The position numbers were made by a program, and so were the translations under genes. This document shows, piece after piece, positions 37,593 through 46,128 of a stretch of DNA of 64,000 bases (its first letter is position 1; the number at the start of each line of letters is the position of its first letter). The DNA is from Pseudooceanicola aestuarii (GTDB taxonomy: Bacteria > Pseudomonadota > Alphaproteobacteria > Rhodobacterales > Rhodobacteraceae): NCBI RefSeq assembly GCF_010614805.1, contig NZ_JAAFZC010000001.1, positions 903,501 to 967,500 of the forward strand, read 5' to 3'. Below the pieces are notes generated by a model. The model searched no databases. It had not been told where the DNA came from and worked only from the letters and a program-made list of their open reading frames with translations.

Positions 37593-38464
37593 TCCGCCGC
37601 CTGCCGGGTCTGGTCGCCCTCGTCGGTGACCGGGCTGGCGCAGATGCCCAGCTTTTCGATCTCCACTTCCACGGTCTCGCCGGGGCGCAGCCAGCGCGGG
37701 CCGGGTTTCTTGGCGTGACCGACGCCCGGCGGGGTGCCCAGCGCGATGTGATCACCCGGCTGCAACGTGGTATAGCCCGATATGATGGCGATGGCCTGTG
37801 CCACGCCCCAGATCATGTTGCCGGTGTTGGAGGATTGCAGGATCTCGCTGCCAACGCGGCTTTCGATCTTCAGTCCCGCCGCCCCTTGGGGCAGATCCTC
37901 GGGCGTGACGACCACCGGGCCGATGGCCCCGGTATTGTCGAAATTCTTGCCCGGCGTCCATTGATGGGTCTTGCGCTGGTAGTCCCGTACGGAACCGTCG
38001 TTGAAGATCGTGTAACCGAAGACATGGTCCAGGGCGTCGGCTTCGGCGATGTGGCGCCCGCCTTTGCCGATGATCACCATCAGCTCCGCTTCGTAGTCCA
38101 GCTGCTCGGAACAGGCGGGGCGGACCATGGGTGCCCCCGCCGCCATGACAGAGCTGCGCCCACGCATGAACAGCGCCGGGTAATCGGGGATGTCGTAGCC
38201 CCCCTCGCGGATATGCTCGACATAGTTCAGGCCCAGGCAGATGATCGTGCCGGGCGCGGTGACCGGCAAGGCCGGGGTGATCGCGACGATGTCCAGGGCC
38301 GGCCCCTCTGCCGCGGCAGCCTGCGCCATCAGGGCGGGCAGTGCGATCAATGCCGACAGGTCGGTCCCGACATCCGGCAGGGCATCGGTCAGATTGATCG
38401 CCCGGTCCCCTTCCACGCGATACACGCCCTGCGCGCCATCCACAGTCCCGACAAGTAAACGCAT
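37589..38464 (-). CDS. Fumarylacetoacetate hydrolase family protein
   Basis: A 291-aa FAH-superfamily enzyme. The metal-binding and catalytic features are in place: ICLGLNYVEHIRE, the EAELMVIIGKGG stretch with the acidic ligands, GYTIFNDGSVRDYQ and GTPPGVGHAKKPGPRW. Such enzymes cleave C-C bonds or decarboxylate in aromatic degradation. It is the first gene of a six-gene leftward unit (FAH, RutE-like, DctP, DctQ, DctM, dioxygenase) and is divergent from the YCII gene across a 91-bp region with a perfect palindrome. Confidence 0.9.
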   Translation of the reverse strand: MRLLVGTVDGAQGVYRVEGDRAINLTDALPDVGTDLSALIALPALMAQAAAAEGPALDIVAITPALPVTAPGTIICLGLNYVEHIREGGYDIPDYPALFMRGRSSVMAAGAPMVRPACSEQLDYEAELMVIIGKGGRHIAEADALDHVFGYTIFNDGSVRDYQRKTHQWTPGKNFDNTGAIGPVVVTPEDLPQGAAGLKIESRVGSEILQSSNTGNMIWGVAQAIAIISGYTTLQPGDHIALGTPPGVGHAKKPGPRWLRPGETVEVEIEKLGICASPVTDEGDQTRQAAE

Positions 38465-38520
38465 GAATTCCTCCTGCTTGCTTGACTCGCTTTTTGCCGA
38501 TAAAACTCCTAACGGTCAAC

Positions 38521-38534
38521 TAAAATCGATTTTA
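38521..38534. promoter_or_regulatory. Perfect ATCGAT-centred palindrome, likely operator
   Basis: TAAAATCGATTTTA is a perfect 14-bp palindrome in the FAH/YCII divergent region, AT-rich in high-GC DNA. It shares its ATCGAT core with the site at 31994-32009 upstream of gntR. Confidence 0.5.
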
Positions 38535-38555
38535 AATTCAGGCGAAGGAAACGAG

Positions 38556-38942
38556 ATGGCGGATTGGGACAGCTACAGGGACGGCGCCCGCAAGCGCGGC
38601 GCCCTGGGATGGGAATTGTTCGTGGTGCATTCGGTGCCGACCGCCCCGCCAGAGGAGGTGCAGGCGGTATTGCCCGATCATCTGGCCTATCAATCGCAGC
38701 TGGAGGAGGCGGGCACCCTGGTCATGGCCGGCCCGGTCTCGGACGAGACCGGCACCCGTGCCGATGGCATGGGCATGATGATCTACCGCGCCGCATCGCT
38801 GGAGGAGGCGACCCGCATCGCCCGGGCCGATCCGATGCATGCACGCGGCGCGCGCAGCTTCGCGATCCGCAAGTGGCTGGTGAACGAGGGGGCGCTGTCG
38901 GTGAACCTGCGGCTGTCGGCGCAGGCCGTATCGCTTGGCTGA
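38556..38942 (+). CDS. YCII-related protein
   Basis: A 128-aa protein of the YCII/dimeric alpha-beta barrel type. The family His and Asp occur in AVLPDHLAYQSQLEEAGTLVMAGPV, followed by GMGMMIYRAASLEEATRIARADP. YCII proteins are small enzymes or chaperones in aromatic degradation, often lyase-like. The start at 38556 is preceded by gcgaaggaaac; the upstream open frame is ignored. It is divergent from the FAH operon and probably shares its regulator. Confidence 0.85.
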   Translation: MADWDSYRDGARKRGALGWELFVVHSVPTAPPEEVQAVLPDHLAYQSQLEEAGTLVMAGPVSDETGTRADGMGMMIYRAASLEEATRIARADPMHARGARSFAIRKWLVNEGALSVNLRLSAQAVSLG

Positions 38943-38969
38943 CCGGCGGCAAACGCGGCGCTTCGCCGG

Positions 38970-39464
38970 CTAACCGGGGCGCCGCACCGAGACGCCGACC
39001 GACCCTTCGGCCACGGCCTCCCCTTTGGGTGTGGTGACCAGGACGGAGGCGACCATACGCCGGCCGCTGCGATGGGTCACATGGCCGGTGGCCTGTAGGG
39101 TCGGTGTGTCGATGGGCACGGCGGCCAGAAACCGGATGTTGAGATCGGTGGTCAACAGCGTCTCGCCGCGTTGCAGGCAGGTCATCACCGCCCCGCCGCC
39201 GGAGATGTCGACCAGCGCCGACAACACCCCGCCATGCACCAGCCCGACGAAATTGGCATGGCCGGGGTCCAGGGTGCAGGTGGCGGTGAACAACCCGTCC
39301 TCGCAGGTGTCGGGAATGACGCGCAGCCGGTCCAGAAACCCACCCACCAAGCGCTGGGCCAGCCAGTCGCGGGCCAGCTCCAGGCCGGTCTTCTGCGGAT
39401 CGAAGCGAAAAGTGGCAGGCTGCACGGTCACGGTCAGGCTCTTTCTATCTGGGAGTGGTTCCAT
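38970..39464 (-). CDS. PaaI-family hotdog thioesterase
   Basis: A 164-aa hotdog-fold acyl-CoA thioesterase of the PaaI/YdiI group. The diagnostic HGGVLSALVDISGGGAV helix is present, with GHANFVGLV before it and LNIRFLAAVPIDTPTLQA after. It could release CoA from stalled aromatic or acyl-CoA intermediates made by the neighbouring ligases. It lies after the strong terminator of the Liv operon and converges with the YCII gene. Confidence 0.87.
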   Translation of the reverse strand: MEPLPDRKSLTVTVQPATFRFDPQKTGLELARDWLAQRLVGGFLDRLRVIPDTCEDGLFTATCTLDPGHANFVGLVHGGVLSALVDISGGGAVMTCLQRGETLLTTDLNIRFLAAVPIDTPTLQATGHVTHRSGRRMVASVLVTTPKGEAVAEGSVGVSVRRPG

Positions 39465-39474
39465 CCGGGGATGG

Positions 39475-39513
39475 AAAAAATTGGCCGCCGGGGCAGGGAC
39501 GCGCCCGGCGGCC
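39475..39513 (-). terminator. Rho-independent terminator of the Liv/CoA-ligase locus
   Basis: GGCCGCCGGG (39483-39492) and CCCGGCGGCC (39504-39513) form a 10-bp stem followed on the minus strand by AATTTTTT. It ends the leftward locus after the substrate-binding protein gene. Confidence 0.88.
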
Positions 39514-39554
39514 GTGGTCCGCGCCCACCCCGGCAGGGCAGGCGCGCGACCGGA

Positions 39555-40736
39555 TCATTCGGTGATGTCGTCCGACAGCTTGCGCCATGTGACGTCGTCA
39601 ACCTGCCAGACCGATGCGACCTCGGGGGCGATATGCCCGTCTGTCAGGGTCAGCGTCTGGTTGCGGAACACCTTGTCCTCGTAGGTGCTGCCCTCCATCG
39701 CGGCGGCGAAGGATTCGGCGGTCAGGTCGGGGCCTGCTGCCTCCAGCGCCTGGGCGACCCACATCATCATCATGTAGGAGACGATGCCGCCCTCACTGGG
39801 CAGGCCGGGATAATCCTCGGCGAATTGGGCGATCCAGGCCTGGGCCTCCGGCGTTTCGTCATCGCCCGGCAGGTTCCACTGGCCAATGCCATACAGACCG
39901 TCCAGCGTGCCCTTGGCCAGCAGCGGCACGACCTGCGACCGACCGGGGATGGAGGTGACGACATCCACGTCCCAATCGCCCCGGCGGATGGTGGTGTAGC
40001 TGCCGATCGTCTCCCGCGGGAGGGTCGCCAGAACCACCAGGTCGGCATCGGCGTTGCGCAGCTTGGTCACCTGAGCCGAGAAGTCGAGCGCGCCGGACTT
40101 GTAGCTGGCGGTTTCGACCACCTCTGTGCCGGTCGCCTTGGCAGCGGCCTCCACCCCGGCGATGACAGTCTGGCCGAAGGCGTCATCCTGATACAGGATC
40201 CCGATCCGCTGGGCGCCCTTTTCAGCGATCAGCCATTCCACCCCGGCCTGCGTCACCCAGCCGTAGTCGGCCACGTAGGTAAAGCTGCGGTCATCGCCGG
40301 TCTTGTGAAAGATCTCCGGCACGCCGGTCCAGGGGAACAGGTGCGGCACGCCCATCTTGGCGGCCACCGCATAGCCCGCGGCCGAGGTGCCGGTGCCAAA
40401 CGGGCTGACAATGGCAAAGACATTGTCCCGTGTCGCCATCTTCTGCACCGCACGCACGGCATTGCCGGGCTGATAGCCGTTATCCTCGACCACCAGGCGC
40501 AGCTGGCGGCCATGGATGCCGCCGGCGGCGTTCAGCTCCTTCACCGCGACCTCCAGCCCGGCCACGATGGGGGGCATCCCCGCCGCTGCCGGTCCGGACA
40601 GGTCCATATGCGTCCCCAGCACGATTTCGTCGTCGCTGACCCCGCGGGTCTGGGCGCCCGCCTCCGTGGCTTGCAAACCCGCAAGGCCCAGTGCCGCCAT
40701 GGCCCCGATCAGCGTTCTTCTTCCGATGTGTCTCAT
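39555..40736 (-). CDS. Liv-type ABC transporter substrate-binding protein
   Basis: A 393-aa periplasmic binding protein of the branched-chain amino acid/aromatic acid type (type I fold). It has a signal peptide (MRHIGRRTLIGAMAALGLAG, cleavage after AGA-Q). The core contains VLGTHMDLSGPAAAG and AVKELNAAGGIHGRQLRLVVED, the typical LivJ N-terminal pattern. The ggggagga SD 8 nt before 40736 supports the start. It is the last gene of the locus and supplies ligand to LivHMGF. The ligand is probably an aromatic or related acid, inferred from neighbours. Confidence 0.9.
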   Translation of the reverse strand: MRHIGRRTLIGAMAALGLAGLQATEAGAQTRGVSDDEIVLGTHMDLSGPAAAGMPPIVAGLEVAVKELNAAGGIHGRQLRLVVEDNGYQPGNAVRAVQKMATRDNVFAIVSPFGTGTSAAGYAVAAKMGVPHLFPWTGVPEIFHKTGDDRSFTYVADYGWVTQAGVEWLIAEKGAQRIGILYQDDAFGQTVIAGVEAAAKATGTEVVETASYKSGALDFSAQVTKLRNADADLVVLATLPRETIGSYTTIRRGDWDVDVVTSIPGRSQVVPLLAKGTLDGLYGIGQWNLPGDDETPEAQAWIAQFAEDYPGLPSEGGIVSYMMMMWVAQALEAAGPDLTAESFAAAMEGSTYEDKVFRNQTLTLTDGHIAPEVASVWQVDDVTWRKLSDDITE

Positions 40737-40756
40737 CTCCGGTCCTCCCCTTGAGA

Positions 40757-42583
40757 TCATCTTGCGTACATCGCCTCGATCACGTCGCCGTAGCGCTGTT
40801 CGATCTTGGCGCGGCGCAGTTTCATCGTCGGCGTCAGTTCCTCGTCCTCGGCGTCCAGTTCCACGTCGATGACGCGGAACTTCTTCACCTTCTCCACCTG
40901 GTTCAGGCGGGTGTTGACCTCCTCCATCCACGTGCCGATCAGCTCGGCCACCTTGTCGTTCCGGCACAGGTCGGCATAGTTGGTAAAGGACAGGCCCGTG
41001 TCGCGGGCGTGCCGGGCCGTCATTTCGTAATCAATCATCACCAGCGCCGTGACATAGGCCCGCCCGTCACCGATCAGCATCGCGTCGGTCACATAGGGCG
41101 AGGTCTTTATCATCGTCTCGATCTTGGAGGGCGTCAGGTTCTTCCCGCCCGAGGTGATCATCACGTCCTTGATCCGTCCGATGATCTTCAGATTGCCGTC
41201 CGCGTCGATCTCTCCCTGATCGCCGGTAAGCAGCCAGCCTTGCGGATCGATGGTGCGGGCGGTGTTCTCCGGATCGTTCAGATACCCGCAAAAGACATGC
41301 GGGCCACGCACCTGGATCTCCTCGGCCTGGCCGATGCGCATCTCGCCCAGCCGGACACAGGGTCCGGCGGCACGGTGCGGCCCGTCGAGGTTCAGACAGG
41401 TCTGGGAGCCACTGGTTTCCGTCATCCCGTACAGTTCGAACAGGTTCACGCCCAGCCCGCGATACCAGTCGATCAGATCGGGAGACACCGGCGCGGCACC
41501 CGACATGGCATAGCGGACCTGTCCCATGCCCATCAGCCGCAGCACATTGCGCAGCAGAAGATGGCGGGCGATCGCGCCCTTGATCCGGGCAAGCGGCGGA
41601 ACCCGCGCCCCGGCCACACGGCCTGCGGGCGGGGTGGCGGCCTGCATCCAGCGCCGCGCCAGCTCATAGACGCGGCGGCTGCTGGGGCGGGCCTCGCTGA
41701 CCGCCAGTTCCAGCGTGGCATTCACCTTCTCGAAGATGCGGGGCGGGGCAAAGATCAGCGTCGGCTTTACCTCGCGCATGTTCTCCATCAGGGCCGACAT
41801 GCTTTCCACGAAATGGATGATCATACCGTCAGCCAGCGGGCTGAAGGCCGAAAACGAGCGTTCGGCCACGTGGCACAGCGGCAGGAAACAGACCGAACGG
41901 TCGCGCGGCCCTGTGTCGTAGCTTTCGTGCCAGGCCTGCACCTGGGCCAGCATGTTGGCATGGCTGATCATCGCCCCCTTGGGGTCGCCCGTGGTGCCGG
42001 AGGTATAGATCAGGATGGCGATGTGATCGGCGCTCAGCCCGTCCAGCAGGCGATCGGGCAGGCCGGGATCGCGGGCCAGCAGCTCGGCGCCCTGGGCCAG
42101 GAAATCCTCCCACGGCAGGACGCGGGGATCCTCCAACCGGTCCAGCCCGTCCATGTCGAAGATCACGATGCGGCGCAGCCCGGCAAGTTGAGCGGGATCC
42201 GTGGCCTGCAACTTCTCGTATTGCTCCCCACCTTCGACGAACAGGATCGCGCTGCCGCTATGCGACACCTGATAGCCCACCTGCGCGGCCGAGGACGTCG
42301 GATAGATCCCCGAGGACATCACCCCACACATCATTGCGGCGAAATCGGCGATCAGCCATTCGGGCCGGTTCTCCGACAGGACAGAGGACGCCGTGCCCGG
42401 CCCGATGCCCAGCGCGTGGCAGGCGGCGGCGGCCTGGCAGACCTGACGGTAGTACGCGTCCCAGGTGATCGTCTTCCAGATGCCCAGATCCTTGTGCCGC
42501 ATGGCCGGACGGCCTTGCCAGTCACCGGCGCGCGCCCTCAGGAAATGCACGAGGGAGGGAAATTGCGAAGTCTCTAGCGCCAT
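40757..42583 (-). CDS. Long-chain/aromatic acyl-CoA synthetase (AMP-forming)
   Basis: A 608-aa ANL-superfamily ligase. The P-loop YTSGTTGDPKGAM, the FELYGMTETSG adenylation motif, GWLLTGDQGEIDADG and the hinge IGRIKDVMITSGGKN are present. Placement within the ABC operon between livF and the binding-protein gene is typical of loci that import and then activate aromatic or fatty acids. It overlaps livF by 10 bp. Size and motif style are nearer FadD/long-chain ligases than benzoate ligases, so the substrate is open. Confidence 0.9.
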   Translation of the reverse strand: MALETSQFPSLVHFLRARAGDWQGRPAMRHKDLGIWKTITWDAYYRQVCQAAAACHALGIGPGTASSVLSENRPEWLIADFAAMMCGVMSSGIYPTSSAAQVGYQVSHSGSAILFVEGGEQYEKLQATDPAQLAGLRRIVIFDMDGLDRLEDPRVLPWEDFLAQGAELLARDPGLPDRLLDGLSADHIAILIYTSGTTGDPKGAMISHANMLAQVQAWHESYDTGPRDRSVCFLPLCHVAERSFSAFSPLADGMIIHFVESMSALMENMREVKPTLIFAPPRIFEKVNATLELAVSEARPSSRRVYELARRWMQAATPPAGRVAGARVPPLARIKGAIARHLLLRNVLRLMGMGQVRYAMSGAAPVSPDLIDWYRGLGVNLFELYGMTETSGSQTCLNLDGPHRAAGPCVRLGEMRIGQAEEIQVRGPHVFCGYLNDPENTARTIDPQGWLLTGDQGEIDADGNLKIIGRIKDVMITSGGKNLTPSKIETMIKTSPYVTDAMLIGDGRAYVTALVMIDYEMTARHARDTGLSFTNYADLCRNDKVAELIGTWMEEVNTRLNQVEKVKKFRVIDVELDAEDEELTPTMKLRRAKIEQRYGDVIEAMYAR

Positions 42584-43338
42584 ACCTTCTTCTTTCTGAA
42601 GCGTTTCGCATCGGGCGCGACCGCGCCGTGACCCAGGAAGCTTTCCCGGATCACGTCACTTTGTGTCAGCACCTCGCAGGTGTCGGCCATCACGATCCGG
42701 CCCAGTTCCAGCACATAGCCCTTGGTCGTTGCCTCCAGCGCGACGGAGGCGTTCTGCTCCACCACCAGGATGGCCAGCCCGCTGTCGCGGTTGATCTCCG
42801 CCAGGACGGAATAGATGATCTCCACGAACCGGGGGCTCAGGCCCAGTGACGGCTCGTCCAGCAGCAGCATTCGCGGCTCCGCCATCACGGCGCGACCGAT
42901 GGCCACCATCTGCTGTTCCCCGCCCGACAGCATCCCGGCGGGCTTGTCGATCCGTTCGGCAAGACGGGGGAAATAGTGCAGCACCCGGTCCAGGTTGCGG
43001 GTGCGGCTGGCGCGCGCCTGGCGGCGATAGGCGCCCAGCTCCAGGTTCTCCCGGACGGACATGAACGGGAACATCTGCCGCCCTTCCGGGCACAGGACCA
43101 GCCCCTGCGCCGCCACCGCGTCCGGGCCCAGCCCGGTCAACGGACGATCATCGAAGGTCACCGTGCCGAACCGCGGCTCGACGACCCCGGCAATGGAGTT
43201 CAACAGCGTTGTCTTGCCCGCGCCATTGGCGCCCAGCACGCAGACCATTTCGCCGGGATCGACGGCGATGCTGACACCGCGCAGGGCCGGAACCGGGCCG
43301 TAGAAGGTTTCAAGGTTGGTGGCTGAAAGGATGCTCAT
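42574..43338 (-). CDS. livF: Liv-type ABC transporter ATP-binding protein
   Basis: A 254-aa ATPase of the LivF group. Walker A is GANGAGKTTLLNS, the signature is LSGGEQQMVAIGRA, Walker B is LLLDEPSLGLSP, and the H-loop region EQNASVAL follows. It energises uptake with LivG. The genes livH-livM-livG-livF are close-packed and in this order. It ends 10 bp inside the acyl-CoA ligase start. Confidence 0.93.
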   Translation of the reverse strand: MSILSATNLETFYGPVPALRGVSIAVDPGEMVCVLGANGAGKTTLLNSIAGVVEPRFGTVTFDDRPLTGLGPDAVAAQGLVLCPEGRQMFPFMSVRENLELGAYRRQARASRTRNLDRVLHYFPRLAERIDKPAGMLSGGEQQMVAIGRAVMAEPRMLLLDEPSLGLSPRFVEIIYSVLAEINRDSGLAILVVEQNASVALEATTKGYVLELGRIVMADTCEVLTQSDVIRESFLGHGAVAPDAKRFRKKKVWR

Positions 43339-43341
43339 GCT

Positions 43342-44109
43342 CTATGCCGCCTGTGTACCAAGGTAGCAATCCAGCACGTCGGGATGCGATTGCACCTCGG
43401 CCGCCGTGCCCTCGGCAATGGCGGCGCCGGTGTTCATCGCCAGCACCCGGTCCGCCACGCCGCCGACAAGGCCCATGTCATGTTCGATCATCAGGATCGT
43501 CATGTTCCGATGGCGCACCATGTCGGTCAGCAGATAGGCCAGTTCGCCCGTTTCCTCCGGCGTCAGGCCAGAGGCCGGTTCATCCAGGATCAGCAGGTCG
43601 GGTTGCAGCGCCAGGGCGCGGCCCAGTTCGATCTGCTTGCGCACGCCATAGGCCAGACCCGCCACCACGTGATCGCGCCATTGCCCCAGTTCAAGGTAAT
43701 CGATCACCTCTTCCACCGCCGCGCGATCGGCCAGCGCCTCGCGCCGGACGGCGGGCAGGAACAGCATTTCCTGCACCAGATTCACCCGCCGGTGCCGGTA
43801 ACGACCCAACAGCAGGTTCTCCAGTACGGTGGCATGTTCGAACAGCTCGATGTTCTGGAAGGTCCGGGCGATTCCGGCGCGGGCCACCCGGTCGGGCGCC
43901 AGCCCGGTGATGTCGCGCCCGTCAAAGGTGACCCGCCCGGAACTGGGCGCGAAAAAGCCCGAGATCGCATTGATCAGCGTGGTCTTGCCCGCGCCGTTGG
44001 TGCCGATGATTGCATGGATATGGCCCCGTTCGACGCTGAGGTCGATGGATTTCAGCGCGTGCACGCCGCCAAAGCTTTTCGAAATGCGTTCGGTACGCAG
44101 CAAGCTCAT
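43342..44109 (-). CDS. livG: Liv-type ABC transporter ATP-binding protein
   Basis: A 255-aa ATPase of the LivG group. Walker A is GTNGAGKTTLINA, then LFEHATVLENLLLGR, the LAYGVRKQIELGRALA signature variant and LLILDEPASGL as Walker B. It forms the ATPase pair with LivF. The ATG at 44109 overlaps the livM stop by 4 bp, a coupled pair. Normal length. Confidence 0.93.
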   Translation of the reverse strand: MSLLRTERISKSFGGVHALKSIDLSVERGHIHAIIGTNGAGKTTLINAISGFFAPSSGRVTFDGRDITGLAPDRVARAGIARTFQNIELFEHATVLENLLLGRYRHRRVNLVQEMLFLPAVRREALADRAAVEEVIDYLELGQWRDHVVAGLAYGVRKQIELGRALALQPDLLILDEPASGLTPEETGELAYLLTDMVRHRNMTILMIEHDMGLVGGVADRVLAMNTGAAIAEGTAAEVQSHPDVLDCYLGTQAA

Positions 44110-45182
44110 TTCACCCTCTCCGATTTCATGTAGCTGCGGGTGCGGGCGAAGGTCTCGCGCCGGTCCAGCGGGAAGGTCCGCAGCCAGGCCGAAACCTTGC
44201 GCCAGCGACCGTAAAGGCCCAGCGGTTCGAAGATCACGAACACCACCAGCAGCCCGCCGTAGATCACCAGGTCCGGCCCCGGCTGGTAGGCCAGCGACGG
44301 CGGCAGCCACGACTTGATGATCGAGGTGATCTCCGGCAGCCAGCCGATCAGCACCGCGCCCATCACCGCGCCCGAGATGCTGCCCAGCCCGCCAATCACC
44401 GCCGCCAGAACGATCTGTAGCGAGAGCATCAGGTTGAACCCTTCAGGGGTCAGATAGACGATGCGATGGGCAAAGAAGGCACCGCCCAGCCCGGTGATCG
44501 CGGCGGACATGGTCACCGCCAGCAGCTTCAGCCGCAGCAGGTTCACCCCCAGCGATTGCGCCGCCGGCTCACTGTCGCGGATCGCGATCAGGGCCCGCCC
44601 CGAGGCCGAGCGCATCAGGTTCACGCAGACCAGAATGACAGCCAGCAGCGCGGCCAGGCACAGGTAGTAAAAGGCCACCGGCCCTGTCAGCACCACGCCG
44701 AACAGCTGCGGATCGGGCACCAGCAGCCCGGCAGGTCCGCCCGTCACCGCGTCCCAGACGACAAAGACATGTTCGATGGCCAGCCCGAAGATCAGCGTGG
44801 CGATGCCCAGATACAGCCCCGACAGGCGCAGCGACAGCACGCCCAGGATCAGCCCGGCCAGCCCGGTGATCGCCGTGGCCAGCGCCAGCGCGCCCAGCAT
44901 CGGCACCCCATGCGACAGCGCCACCGCCTGGGTATAGCCGCCGATCCCGACAAAGGCCGCATGACCCAGCGAGATCAGGCCCGCCATCCCCGCCGCCATC
45001 ATGAAGCCGACCACGATGATGGCAAAGATCATCACGCTTGCGCTTTCGGTCAGGTAGAAGGTCGGCAGCACCAGCGGCGCGGCCAGCAGCGCGACCAGCG
45101 CCACGGCGGCCATCGCCTTGTTCTCGGTCCGGCGGAACAGGCGGATGTCCTGTGTGTAGGAAGTGCGGAAATCGAAATACAT
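44106..45182 (-). CDS. livM: Liv-type ABC transporter permease
   Basis: A 358-aa inner-membrane permease with about nine spans. The LivM motif ALIAIRDSEPAAQSLGVNLLRLKL and the GLGSISGAVMGAVLIGWLPE segment near the C-terminus are clear. It forms the channel with LivH. It starts 4 bp after livH and overlaps livG. Confidence 0.92.
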   Translation of the reverse strand: MYFDFRTSYTQDIRLFRRTENKAMAAVALVALLAAPLVLPTFYLTESASVMIFAIIVVGFMMAAGMAGLISLGHAAFVGIGGYTQAVALSHGVPMLGALALATAITGLAGLILGVLSLRLSGLYLGIATLIFGLAIEHVFVVWDAVTGGPAGLLVPDPQLFGVVLTGPVAFYYLCLAALLAVILVCVNLMRSASGRALIAIRDSEPAAQSLGVNLLRLKLLAVTMSAAITGLGGAFFAHRIVYLTPEGFNLMLSLQIVLAAVIGGLGSISGAVMGAVLIGWLPEITSIIKSWLPPSLAYQPGPDLVIYGGLLVVFVIFEPLGLYGRWRKVSAWLRTFPLDRRETFARTRSYMKSERVK

Positions 45183-45186
45183 CGCG

Positions 45187-46065
45187 TTACACCCGCTTCA
45201 TCTGGCCGGCGCCCATCAACCCGCGCGGGAACAGGGCCAGCAGGACAAAGAACGTGGCGTAGACGCACAGTTCACTCAGTTCACTGTCCAGGAAGACGCC
45301 GGAGAATTGTTCGATCTGTCCGATCAGCAACCCGCCCAGCAGCGCGCCGGGGATCGAATGGAACCCGCCGATCACGGCCACGATCAGCCCCTTGATCACC
45401 ACGGTCCACAGGTTGATGTCCACCAGCAGCATCGGTGCCAGCATCAGGCCCGCGGCCCCGGCCACGGCGGCCGACATCACCCAGACCAGAGAGATGTAGC
45501 GCCGCACCGGGATCGCCATCAGGTAGGCGGCCAGCTGGTTTTCGGCCACCGCCGTCATCGCCAACCCGGCGCGTGTCCGACGGAAGAACAGGTACAGCGC
45601 CGCCACCAGCGCCAGCGTCACCACCAGGATCTGCAAATGCCCGGTGCGGATCGACAGGCCCAGGAACCCCAGGCTGCGGTCGGGCACCAGGCTGTCCAGC
45701 GTGCGCTGATCGACGCCCCAGATCAGGAAGACGCCACCGCGCAGCACGAAGGAGATCCCGATGGTCAGCAGAACCTGCGCGAATTGCGGTTGGCCGACGA
45801 TGCGCTCCATCACCGTGTGATTGATCAGCCCGCCCATCAGCCCGGTCGCCGCGATGGCCAGGATCAGCGCCAGCCACAGCGGCAGGCCCAGCGGCACCGA
45901 CAGGGTCCAGCCAACAAAGCAGGCGAACATCAGCAGATCGCCCAGGGCGAAGTTGATCACTTCGGCCGATTTGTAGGTCAGGACAAAGCCCAACCCGACC
46001 AGGGCGTAGATCGCACCGACGGATATCCCGTCCAGCGCCACCTGCAAGATGGTGTCCAATGGCAT
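45187..46065 (-). CDS. livH: Liv-type ABC transporter permease
   Basis: A 292-aa permease with about eight spans. ISVGAIYALVGLGFVLTYKSAEVINFA is the LivH N-terminal signature, and the central TAVAENQLAAYLMAIPVRRYI is the coupling-loop region. The start at 46065 gives that signature; the upstream 20 residues of the open frame are rejected. It is the first transporter gene, 63 bp after the nitronate-monooxygenase-family gene, so an internal promoter is possible but not obvious. Confidence 0.93.
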   Translation of the reverse strand: MPLDTILQVALDGISVGAIYALVGLGFVLTYKSAEVINFALGDLLMFACFVGWTLSVPLGLPLWLALILAIAATGLMGGLINHTVMERIVGQPQFAQVLLTIGISFVLRGGVFLIWGVDQRTLDSLVPDRSLGFLGLSIRTGHLQILVVTLALVAALYLFFRRTRAGLAMTAVAENQLAAYLMAIPVRRYISLVWVMSAAVAGAAGLMLAPMLLVDINLWTVVIKGLIVAVIGGFHSIPGALLGGLLIGQIEQFSGVFLDSELSELCVYATFFVLLALFPRGLMGAGQMKRV

Positions 46066-46128
46066 GTTCGTCCTCTCCCTGTGCCGCGCCGCCCGTCTGC
46101 TGCGGGCCGGTCGCGGGATGTCCACCGC

